A stretch of 64,000 nucleotides of DNA, taken from the NCBI GenBank assembly GCA_045580325.1, contig JAZNNR010000005.1, positions 62,001-126,000 of the forward strand, written 5' to 3'. The notes beneath the pieces were generated by a model. It had not been told where the DNA came from, did no database searches, and saw only the letters and a list, made by a program, of their open reading frames with translations. Of the stretch, positions 49,984 to 59,700 are shown piece after piece (position 1 is the stretch's first letter; each line of letters begins with the position of its first letter). A program made the translations under genes and the position numbers. This DNA is from SIG672 sp045580325 (GTDB taxonomy: Bacteria > Bacillota > Clostridia > Oscillospirales > CAG-272).

Positions 49984-52900
49984 ATGAAAAAAACAAGACG
50001 TTCATTCCTGCTGAGCGTAACGGCACTTATTCTGTGCTTTGCTATGCTCCTTGGCTCTACATTTGCGTGGTTTACCGATATCGTAACCAGCTCAAACAAC
50101 AAAATTGTATCAGGTACGCTTGACCTTGACCTTCAGCTTAAGGACAAGGAAACAGGGCAGTACACCTCTATTAACGAGAGCTCCGATCCCGTATTTGACT
50201 ACGACAATTGGGAACCCGGTTATACCGACGTGAAGGTATTAAAGGTTCTTAACGCAGGCTCGCTGTCGTTAAAATGGGTTAGTAATTTTGTGTCCCGCGA
50301 AGCTATTACAAAGCTCGCAGAGGTTATCGACGTTTACGTTAAGACTTCCGACAGCGATATTGCATACCCCGATGAAAGAACCGAGCTCACCTCTGCAAAC
50401 GGCTGGAGGAAGATTGGTACTCTTAATCAGATAATCGATTCGACGATTCAGCCCGTAAACGGACAGCTCCTCCCGGGCGAAGCTGATTACTTTGCTGTAG
50501 CTCTGCATATGCAGGAGTCTGCGGGCAACGAATATCAGAACACCTCCGTCGGAGCGTTTGATATTACTGTTCACGCTACTCAGTATACTGTTGAAAACGA
50601 TTCCTTCGGTCCCGACTACGACCAGAACGCGCAGTGGCCGAGCGGAGTAATTGACGGTACTATCGTTGCATCTTCTGCCGTAACTACCGATGAAAACGGC
50701 AAAGTAACCACCGCTGTAACTATGACAAACGGCAAGGTTAGTGCAACCGTTCCTGCAGGCACTCAGCTTGTTAGCGGCACAACGAGCGTAACAGTTACGG
50801 TTAGCCCTGTTCGTGAAAGCCAGGCTAACGTTACTCTTAGCGATACCGAAAAAATGCTTCCCGTTGACGTTCACATTGACGGCGTAGCAGAGAATAACGA
50901 CGTTCCTATTCCCGTATATCTTACAGAGTGGCTCGACACCGGTCTTAATATCGGTAACTATCATCTCTATCACGTAGAGGACGGCGTAACAACCGAAATG
51001 ACTCTCCGCGCGGATAATGCTACTCCCGTACATAATAATTTTGACTATGATCCCGCAACCGGCGACGTAGTTCTCTATATGGCATCATTCTCTGAAGTTG
51101 CTATTGTAGCAGATACACTTAAGGCTTGGGAAGGTAACTACGATTATTCTTGGTATGATGCAGATGCTACCGAATTGAAGATCGCAAATGCTGACCAGCT
51201 TGCCGCTTTTAGCGCAATCGTCGGCGGTATGGCTAAGGACGAGAACGGCAACTTCTTAATTACATATACAGATACTGATGGTGATGTGCACCACAATGAC
51301 TTTTTCGAAAACAAAACCGTAAAGCTTCTAGCTGACATCAACCTTGGCGACAAGGAATCCGAAAACAACCCTGATCTCATATTCTATCCTATCGGTTATT
51401 GGAATAGTGAGGGCACTTACGAAAAGACCGGCACTGCTATCTCCAGCGGATTCTACGCATTCAAGGGGACATTCGATGGAAACGGTAATACCATCAAGAA
51501 CTTCTATCAGAACACTTGGGAAATGAAGGGAGACCACGATTGGTACGACGCTACTCTTCAGTATTACCGCGACGGTATGGGACTCTTTGGTAAGATTCTC
51601 GGCGGTACCGTAAAGAATCTGACCGTTGACAATTTCTCTTGCGACAGTGAAATTGGTACATCTGGCGTTATTGCAGCGTATGCGGACTCCATATACGGCA
51701 AACCCGCTGTTTTTGAAAATATCACGATAACAAACTGTAATCCCCGCGTTTATAATATAGGAAACGGCGGTATTGTCGGCTGCGCAGGCTGGTATTCGAG
51801 AAATGACAGCTTGGGTACTGATGACTATGCCAATGCCGTAACATTCAGAAATATCACAGTTGACCAGACAAATAAGATCTCTGCACTGTGGGGCTCTTGG
51901 GGAGTTTCCTGCGCAGGTATTCTCGGTCAGTATTATCCTGACAGCGACTGCGGAATCAAGCTTGAAAACTGCCACGTTGCGGCAATAATTGACGTTAACA
52001 ATGACGTTTGCTCCAACTATCAGTATTATTGGTACAGATATGCAGGTATGTTTATCGGTACTATCAGAGCTAACACCACCGATAATGACGGCTATACAGT
52101 TGCAAACACTACCGGTGTTACTGCTACCGATTGTACCTACACTATGGGTAACTGGAATGAGTATTGGTACTGCGAGATCGTTGCAAACTCGATCGCTTCC
52201 TATACTCACGACCACCAGTTCAGCCGTCTTGAAAATATCTACGATTTGTCTAAGATTAAATCCGGTGATACTTGGTTGCAGGAAGGTCACTTCGCTCTGC
52301 TTGACGAGAACAGAGATATTGTTGACTGCTACCACATCTTTAAAAACTCGGAAGGCGTGCTTTACAGGCACTTCCACGATAAGGGCGACGAAACCAATGG
52401 CTACGAGCCTTATGAAACCGTTGATGTCGATGGAGACGGAGTAAAAGAAACAGTCCTCAAAGAAGACCGTCAGCGCTACTTTATCCCCTTCAACCAGCTT
52501 ATGACCGGACTTGATATGGGTATCAAAGCGCATACCGAGTTTGAAGGTATTAAGTTTGTTGAGAACGGAACGGTTCAGTCCGTACAGAAATTCAACGCTA
52601 CTGAAAATACTGAAATTGCCGAGAATGCTACTGTAACGATCAAGGATTTGTTTATAGCAAGCGGCAATGGAACTATAAGTTCACCCACTGTTCAGGTTTA
52701 CGTTTCTCCCATTGGATATGGCAGCACTGTTAGTGCGACATATTCGGGAAATACCGCAGATTGGGAAAAGGGAACTCTTACATTCTCAGGAACAGGTTCG
52801 GCAAAGGTTGTTATTACAGATTATTTCTATTGCACAAATACTGTTCTTTACGTAACGGTTGGCGGCAAAGTAACCGCATATAATAAATTCGACTCTAAGC

Positions 52901-55900
52901 TTACCGGCGACTTCCTCTACCGAGTAGGTAATAAGAACACAGTTAATCTTGGCAGCTTGTTTAAGGCAAAAGAGGGCGTAACGATCGGTACAGTTGACGT
53001 AACTATCGAGTCCGTTGGAGGCACAACTGCAAGCGGTACATACACTTCTAATGCAACTTGGACAAACGGAACGATTCAGTTCTCGGGTACAGGCGTTGTT
53101 AAGGTTACGATTACCGATAACAACTATTGCACACCTACCGTTCTTTACCTCGAAGTTGTTGATGCAACGAACGTAACAGGGCTTAGCGGAACTATATCAG
53201 GCAACGTTGTTCTCCTTAACGACTGCGGACTTTCCTCGCTTACCGTAAGCGGACGTAATGCAGTTTACGGCAACGGATTCACTGCTACTTATACAGGCAA
53301 CGGTCAGTACCTCAACAACGGTCTTAAGCAGGGCATTGTCACCGTAAAAGAAAATGGTACACTTGATAACCTTAGAGTGATTGCACCGATATATCCTAGA
53401 GCATATCTCTATTATGGAACTACTTCATTAGGTGATTACGTTCAGGACGGTCCTTATGATGTAGGACCTAACGGTAATAGATATCATTATCAGCTTTCTG
53501 CAGTAGCAGCAAGCGGTAATGCTACGATTTCTAATTGCTACATCTACGGCGGTAGAAATAACATCTTTGTTAATACCGGCGATGTAACTATCAAGGATAC
53601 AATTCTTGAGTGTGGCACGGTTGCTAACATACAAATCCAGAGCAATAGCTCACATACAATTACCCTTGAAAATCTTACAACAATTCAGTATCAAGTAAAT
53701 CCTACTATTGATGATACTTCTAAGGTTATGCTTGGTGCAGGTATTATAGTTGGTCCCGAAACTACTGAAAATCCCGCTATCGTTTTGAATGGTGAGTTCA
53801 AGCAGTATAACTGGGTTAATGAAGATGATAAGAATGCTGCTTCAGATAAGGTTGCTAAAGAAATTATTAATGCAGCACTTAACGCAACAGCATACAATCA
53901 TACAATAAACGGAAAAACAACTTCTAACCTTGGCATCATTTATATGAATGATTACGAAGCAAAGGTTACTAATAACACAGGCTTACCTTATGTAATGGAT
54001 ACGCTTTCCATAAGCGGCGTAAATGGTCAGGCATACTCTCTCCAGGGTGCGACCGAAGAGCAGATTTACAGCGATTACGAAAACGCAGACAAATCTACTG
54101 AAAACGATTGGTATCAGCCTCAGTTCAAGTATGATAGCACTCTCGGCGATCAGTATGTCGCTGAAGGCGGTGACGAGCATTGCTTCCGTGAAGGCGACAC
54201 TATTAAGGTATTGTTCCCCAGTGGCGATACCAAGGAGATTGATCTTGCTGCACTCGTAAATATCACGAAATACACAGGTCAGAATCTCGGTCTTGTAATT
54301 ACTGTTAAGGATGAAAACGGCAATACTATCCCTGCAACAAATGGAAAAATAACTCTTACCAACGCGGGTGAGTACACAGTAACCTACACCGTAACAGATA
54401 CACTGTTCTTTGATAAAGACGGCAATACTGTTACTAAGACAGTAGAGTATTCTTGGGATGTAACTGTATCCGTTTCATTGAAGGACACTGCTGTTCCTAA
54501 TGCATATTTCGCTTATGATACTACAAAGCAGACTATGGGATATGCAAAGAAGAGTATGTTTGCGGGTGGAAACACGCAGTATCTTCCTTTCCTTGCAGGA
54601 CTTAAGATTTATGACTACAACGGTCAAAATGCTTACTTGCGTTTTGACGGTGACAACGATTTCAACAAGATTGCCGCCGCTGAAATAACAGGTTATACGA
54701 GTGCAAATCATGTCCTCATTAAAGTAACACTTACTGATGGTGGCGTTATTAACATTGATACTACTGCTAGAGCAGCTTCTGGTGGATCTACTTATACAGG
54801 AAAACTTCAAACAAGCGGTAACACTCTGTACTATGTAAATGACGGTACAACAAGTGCAACTACAACAACTTGGGTAATTTCTAGCTATAAATTTGTAGGA
54901 AATAATGGTGTTGAAATAGACTCCGGTGCTGTTACATTCTCTAATTGTGAAAATGGAAGCGTACCTACCGGTAACTTCAACACATCTATCAAATACACCG
55001 TAACCTACGATGCAAACGGCGGTAACTGCGGTCAAACTACCGGTTATGCTACTTCTGCAAGTGCAGCAGTAACACTTCCTACACCTACACGTAGCGGCTA
55101 CATCTTCGCTGGCTGGTACACGGCGGTAGAGGGCGGCACAAGAGTTGGCGGTGCAGGGGAAAGCTATACACCTTCCGCAAATATTACCCTTTATGCACAG
55201 TGGGGTAAGCCTTGCACGGTAACTTATAATGCAAACGGTGGTTCTTGCGGTACGGCTTCTGAAAAGTACATAGGCACAGCACTTACGCTTCCTACACCTA
55301 CCCGCGACGGCTATTGGTTTATCGGTTGGTACGATGCAGCAAATGGCGGTAAAAAGGTAGGCGATGCAGGCGCAACCTATAATCCCAGTGGCGAAATCAC
55401 ACTTTATGCACATTGGCAGGAAAAGGTCGAGTACACTGTAACCTACAACGCGAACGGCGGTACGTGTGGTACAGCTTCTGCTACCTATCAGGGTACGGCA
55501 CTGACGCTTCCCACACCTACTCGTACAGGATATAAGTTCCTCGGCTGGTACACAGCGGCAAGTAGCGGTACCAAGATTGGCGATGCAGGTGCATCCTACA
55601 TACCTGAGGCAAATATCACACTTTACGCACAGTGGCAGATAAATAGCTATACAATTAAAGTTACAACGAACAATGCAACTGTTAATGTAAATGGTACAGC
55701 AGTTAGCAACAATGGCACAGTATCGATACAGTATGGTGCACAGGTAACTGTAGAAGTTACTTATTCCCAGAGTAGCAGCAAGTCAACGACAATTGAAGGC
55801 GCGGATGGAACAACTTACACCAGTCCCTTTAATATGCCTGCTCAGAATGTAACTATTAACGCAACCAGTACCAGTCCCTGCGTAACCTCCGACACAGTTA

Positions 55901-56556
55901 TTACTCTCGCAGACGGTACTCAGAAGAGAATCGACGAGGTGACATACGATGATTATTTGCTCGTTTGGGACTTCTACAATGGCAAGTATTCTGTTGCTCC
56001 TGCATCTATCGTAATGAATCATGGATACAATAATTATACGGTTGTTGCTCTAAGATTCAGCGACGGAACGGAGGTTAAGACTATTAACGGACACGGTTTC
56101 TTCGATGTGGCAACTAATGAGTATGTAATACTTAACGAAGAAAATGTTGCAAACTATCTTGGTCATGAATTTGTTCAAGTTGATGGTGATGGATATAACA
56201 CTGTAAAGCTTGAAAGCTATGATATTTACAAGGAATATACCGAAAGCTGGTCTATCCTCACAGTGAAACACTACAACTGCATACTTGAAAATATGTGGAC
56301 AATAACACCCGCAGAGGTTGAAGGAAGCTGTGAATACCTTATGCCCTTCGATGTAAGTGATGAAATGAAATTTGATGCTGTTGCTATGCAGACAGACATC
56401 GAAAAGTATGGTCTTTACACCTATGAAGATTTTAGAGAGTATTGCACGTATGAGCAGTTTGCAGCCTTTGGCCTTGAAAACTGGAAGGTTGCAGTTGGCA
56501 AGGGATACATTACTTGGGAAGAGATCCTTTACTTAATAAGCATTCACATTGGATAA
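49984..56556 (+). CDS. Giant SipW-type surface protein with InlB-type repeats and Hint domain, 2190 aa
   Basis: The signal MLLGSTFAWFTDIVTSSNN is SipW type. The TasA-like module runs to about 215 (DSFGPDYDQNAQWP), and a linking domain to about 385. Residues about 390-760 are GLUG/beta-helix-like (ADQLAAFSAIVGGM, FKGTFDGNGNTIKNFY, NCNPRVYNIGNGGIVG), shared with the next gene. Then come two Ig-like repeats ending in DYFYC/DNNYC and a long beta region. Three InlB_B/Listeria-Bacteroides repeats lie near 1668-1886 (YDANGG...AGWYT...ITLYAQW). At the C-terminus, a Hint domain starts at Cys1966 (CVTSDTVITLADGTQKRIDEV) and reaches HYNC (2096-2099), followed by about 90 residues. The ribosome site is AAGGGAAAG. 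No wall anchor is present. Confidence 0.88.
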   Translation: MKKTRRSFLLSVTALILCFAMLLGSTFAWFTDIVTSSNNKIVSGTLDLDLQLKDKETGQYTSINESSDPVFDYDNWEPGYTDVKVLKVLNAGSLSLKWVSNFVSREAITKLAEVIDVYVKTSDSDIAYPDERTELTSANGWRKIGTLNQIIDSTIQPVNGQLLPGEADYFAVALHMQESAGNEYQNTSVGAFDITVHATQYTVENDSFGPDYDQNAQWPSGVIDGTIVASSAVTTDENGKVTTAVTMTNGKVSATVPAGTQLVSGTTSVTVTVSPVRESQANVTLSDTEKMLPVDVHIDGVAENNDVPIPVYLTEWLDTGLNIGNYHLYHVEDGVTTEMTLRADNATPVHNNFDYDPATGDVVLYMASFSEVAIVADTLKAWEGNYDYSWYDADATELKIANADQLAAFSAIVGGMAKDENGNFLITYTDTDGDVHHNDFFENKTVKLLADINLGDKESENNPDLIFYPIGYWNSEGTYEKTGTAISSGFYAFKGTFDGNGNTIKNFYQNTWEMKGDHDWYDATLQYYRDGMGLFGKILGGTVKNLTVDNFSCDSEIGTSGVIAAYADSIYGKPAVFENITITNCNPRVYNIGNGGIVGCAGWYSRNDSLGTDDYANAVTFRNITVDQTNKISALWGSWGVSCAGILGQYYPDSDCGIKLENCHVAAIIDVNNDVCSNYQYYWYRYAGMFIGTIRANTTDNDGYTVANTTGVTATDCTYTMGNWNEYWYCEIVANSIASYTHDHQFSRLENIYDLSKIKSGDTWLQEGHFALLDENRDIVDCYHIFKNSEGVLYRHFHDKGDETNGYEPYETVDVDGDGVKETVLKEDRQRYFIPFNQLMTGLDMGIKAHTEFEGIKFVENGTVQSVQKFNATENTEIAENATVTIKDLFIASGNGTISSPTVQVYVSPIGYGSTVSATYSGNTADWEKGTLTFSGTGSAKVVITDYFYCTNTVLYVTVGGKVTAYNKFDSKLTGDFLYRVGNKNTVNLGSLFKAKEGVTIGTVDVTIESVGGTTASGTYTSNATWTNGTIQFSGTGVVKVTITDNNYCTPTVLYLEVVDATNVTGLSGTISGNVVLLNDCGLSSLTVSGRNAVYGNGFTATYTGNGQYLNNGLKQGIVTVKENGTLDNLRVIAPIYPRAYLYYGTTSLGDYVQDGPYDVGPNGNRYHYQLSAVAASGNATISNCYIYGGRNNIFVNTGDVTIKDTILECGTVANIQIQSNSSHTITLENLTTIQYQVNPTIDDTSKVMLGAGIIVGPETTENPAIVLNGEFKQYNWVNEDDKNAASDKVAKEIINAALNATAYNHTINGKTTSNLGIIYMNDYEAKVTNNTGLPYVMDTLSISGVNGQAYSLQGATEEQIYSDYENADKSTENDWYQPQFKYDSTLGDQYVAEGGDEHCFREGDTIKVLFPSGDTKEIDLAALVNITKYTGQNLGLVITVKDENGNTIPATNGKITLTNAGEYTVTYTVTDTLFFDKDGNTVTKTVEYSWDVTVSVSLKDTAVPNAYFAYDTTKQTMGYAKKSMFAGGNTQYLPFLAGLKIYDYNGQNAYLRFDGDNDFNKIAAAEITGYTSANHVLIKVTLTDGGVINIDTTARAASGGSTYTGKLQTSGNTLYYVNDGTTSATTTTWVISSYKFVGNNGVEIDSGAVTFSNCENGSVPTGNFNTSIKYTVTYDANGGNCGQTTGYATSASAAVTLPTPTRSGYIFAGWYTAVEGGTRVGGAGESYTPSANITLYAQWGKPCTVTYNANGGSCGTASEKYIGTALTLPTPTRDGYWFIGWYDAANGGKKVGDAGATYNPSGEITLYAHWQEKVEYTVTYNANGGTCGTASATYQGTALTLPTPTRTGYKFLGWYTAASSGTKIGDAGASYIPEANITLYAQWQINSYTIKVTTNNATVNVNGTAVSNNGTVSIQYGAQVTVEVTYSQSSSKSTTIEGADGTTYTSPFNMPAQNVTINATSTSPCVTSDTVITLADGTQKRIDEVTYDDYLLVWDFYNGKYSVAPASIVMNHGYNNYTVVALRFSDGTEVKTINGHGFFDVATNEYVILNEENVANYLGHEFVQVDGDGYNTVKLESYDIYKEYTESWSILTVKHYNCILENMWTITPAEVEGSCEYLMPFDVSDEMKFDAVAMQTDIEKYGLYTYEDFREYCTYEQFAAFGLENWKVAVGKGYITWEEILYLISIHIG

Positions 56557-56569
56557 CTTTACTCCAGCC

Positions 56570-56648
56570 CCCGACCCTTCGGGGTCGGGCGGCAACAAAA
56601 GCGCGACGAAAACTCGGTTTATTCATTTTTCACGCGTTTTTGTTTCCG
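56570..56648 (+). repeat. Two-hairpin element, copy 3
   Basis: Hairpin 1 is CCCGACCC-TTCG-GGGTCGGG. Stem 2 pairs the 16 bases 56590-56605 (CGGCAACAAAAGCGCG) with 56633-56648 (CGCGTTTTTGTTTCCG), with one C/T mismatch and one G-U pair. It begins 14 bases after the stop of the 2190-aa protein and ends 61 bases before the next ATG. Confidence 0.7.
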
Positions 56649-56709
56649 AAAATCATTATTTTGTAAGCAAAAATCCTTAAAATAAATAAAATAAAAGGAG
56701 AAAGAGATA

Positions 56710-59700
56710 ATGAAAACCAAAAAATCATTACTCGCAAGCAGCATAGCACTGCTTTTGTGCTTTGCAATGTTGCTCGGATCTACGTTTGCGTGGTTTACCG
56801 ACGTCGTAACGAGCTCCGGCAACAAAATTCAGTCAGGCTCATTAAAGCTTGATCTGAAGGTGCTTACCGAGGTTGAAGCCACGGACGGCACGACTTATTA
56901 CGAATGGGTATCTATCAAGAATGACAGATCACCCCTTTTCACCTATGAAAATTGGGAACCCGGTTATACCGACGTTACCATTTTAATGGTTGAAAACCTT
57001 GGCACTCTGGCACTCAAATGGGAAGCTAGATTTGCCTCTGACAAACCCCTTTCTGCTTTGGCAGACGTTATCGACGTTTACGTCAAGCCCGGCGTAACTT
57101 CGTATCCTGCTAACAGATCTGATCTTGAGGCTAACGGTTGGAACAACGTTGGCTGCCTCAAAGACTTCGTTAACAAGCTTTCAGAAACCACGTACGGTTA
57201 TCTTGACGGCATCGGCAGCGGCGGCACTACCAGTGCTACTCTCGGTATTGCTCTCAAGATGCGTGAGGAAGCGGGCAACGAGTATCAGAACCTCACACTC
57301 GGTGAATTTGATATTCGTATCGTAGCAACACAGGCAATGAAGGAAGATGACTCCTTTGGTCCTGACTACGACGAAGACGCTCAGTGGCCTGTATTTAAAG
57401 GCAGCGTAAGCGCTTCCGCGCCCGTAACCAATAATAATGGTACGCTTGCTTCTGATACAACTGTTTCCAGTACAGACGGCAAGATCAGTGCAACTCTTCC
57501 TGCAGGCGTTACGCTTAATAACGGTACAGACAAGGTTACCCTCAGCGTAAGCGAGAAGACCGAAAGTGAAGCAGGTATTCTCGCTGCACCTGGTGTAGCT
57601 ATGTCCCCTGTTGACGTACATATTGAAGGCGTTGCAGAAGGGAACACCACTCCTATTCCTGTAACCATTCAGGCGCTCCTTCCTGCCGGTCTTAATGCAG
57701 GTAACTACAAGCTCTACCACGTAGAAGACGGTAATACCATTGAGATGACTCTTCGTGCAGCAGGTCAGACTCCTGCTCATAATACCTTTGATTACGATCC
57801 CGCAACAGGCGACGTAACACTCTATCTTGCATCCTTCTCTGAGGTTATGGTGCAGGCAGACATGGAAAACAAGTGGCAAGGCGGTATGGATTTCAGTTGG
57901 TATGAGTATTCTCTCGACGGTGAAATTTTCAAGATCTCCAACGCTGACCAGCTTGCAGCCTTTAGCGCAATCGTCGGCGGTATGAAATATGATTTTGAAG
58001 GAAATCTTCTCCCCGAATATACCCCCAACTATGCCGCTGATTCCTTCGAAGGCAAGATCGTAACTCTTACCGGTGATATCTTCATCGGTGATACTGACAA
58101 ATATGCCGAAAACGGTGATGCTTCCGCAAACGGCTTTATGTTCTATCCTATCGGTTACTATAACACTACTTATAGTTACCAAAAGAAAGATAAGATAGAT
58201 GTTTCCAGTGGTTTTAAGCGCTTCAAAGGCACATTTGACGGTTGTGGACACATTATTTCCGACTTCTATCAGAACACATGGGAAGCATTCGGTGACTACA
58301 ATGACGGTTACTCAGGCACACCTAACCACAACCGCGACGGCTTCGGTCTGTTCGGTAATGTTTTAGGTTCTAGAGATGGCGAAGAATACACCGGCGGTAT
58401 CATTAAGAACCTTACTGTTAATAATTTCTCTTCTGACGGTGAATTTACCACCACAGGTGCTATCGCAGCTTATGCTGACGGAGCACTCTTCGAAAATATC
58501 TCTATTACCAACTGTAATCCCCGTGTTTACAACATCGGTAACGGCGGTATCGTAGGATGCGTTGGTTGGTATGCTGAGACAGCAGGCTTACTTACCACCT
58601 TCAAGAACGTTACCGTAGATAACTCTAACAAGATCACAGCTCTTTGGGGATCTTGGGACGTTGCCTGCGGCGGTATCGTTGGTCAGTACTATCCCACCAG
58701 CGGTCAGTCGGCACACAACTATCCCGTAAACGCCGGAATGCACTTCGAGAACTGTCATTCCTCTGCTGTTATAGACGTTTATAACGACGTGTGCGCAAAC
58801 TATCAGTACTACGCATACCGTTATTCAGGACTTCTTATCGGTTCTGTTCGCGAGAACGTTGAGGAGGACGGCCACTCATATCCCGATATGACAGGCATCA
58901 CCGCAAGCGGCTGTACCGTTCACTTCGGCGACTGGAACGACTACTACTACTGCGAGATCGTTGCAAACTCTCTCGCATCCTATACTCATGACCACCAGAT
59001 GAGCCGTTTGACTCAGGTGAAGAGTATTGATGTAGAAAATATGAAGTATCTCCCTCTCGGTGAAACAAATAGCGCTGAGAATTGGGTTAATATTCCTACA
59101 TCCGGTTGGGCTCACTACGTTGTAGTTAAGGATTATAACGAAACTACAGGTAAATATACCCACGGTGACGGACACGGCTTTGCAGATTGCTACCACTTTA
59201 ATAACGGTAATGTTCATACACACGAAAGTGCAGGCACCGAAACCGTTAATGGAGTTCCGGGTATACTCAAAGAAGATAAGCAGCTTATCTACCGCGAATT
59301 CAACAACCTTGTAACCGGCTACGGCTGGGGCGTAACAAGCAAGGGTGTTGGCGACCTTGACGGTGTAGAGAACCTTGACGATATAATAGAAAACGAAGGC
59401 GAATCCTACGATAAGTTCGTACAGAAGAGCCACGACGCTAACCTTACGAGCAATAATACATACAGATTCGGTGAATTCTTTGATGCTATATCTAATAATC
59501 CTACAGTAAGCATTCTTTCTCCTACGGTAACCATTTCTGCAAACAACGTTACCGCAGAGGATAAAGTAACCGTAGAGATTACCCGTAATAAGGATAATTG
59601 GGAAAATAGCACCATCGTATTCCGCGGTGCAGGTACGATTACCCTTACTATTCAGGATTACTATTTCTGTAATCCCACCACAACCACACTTCAATTTGAA

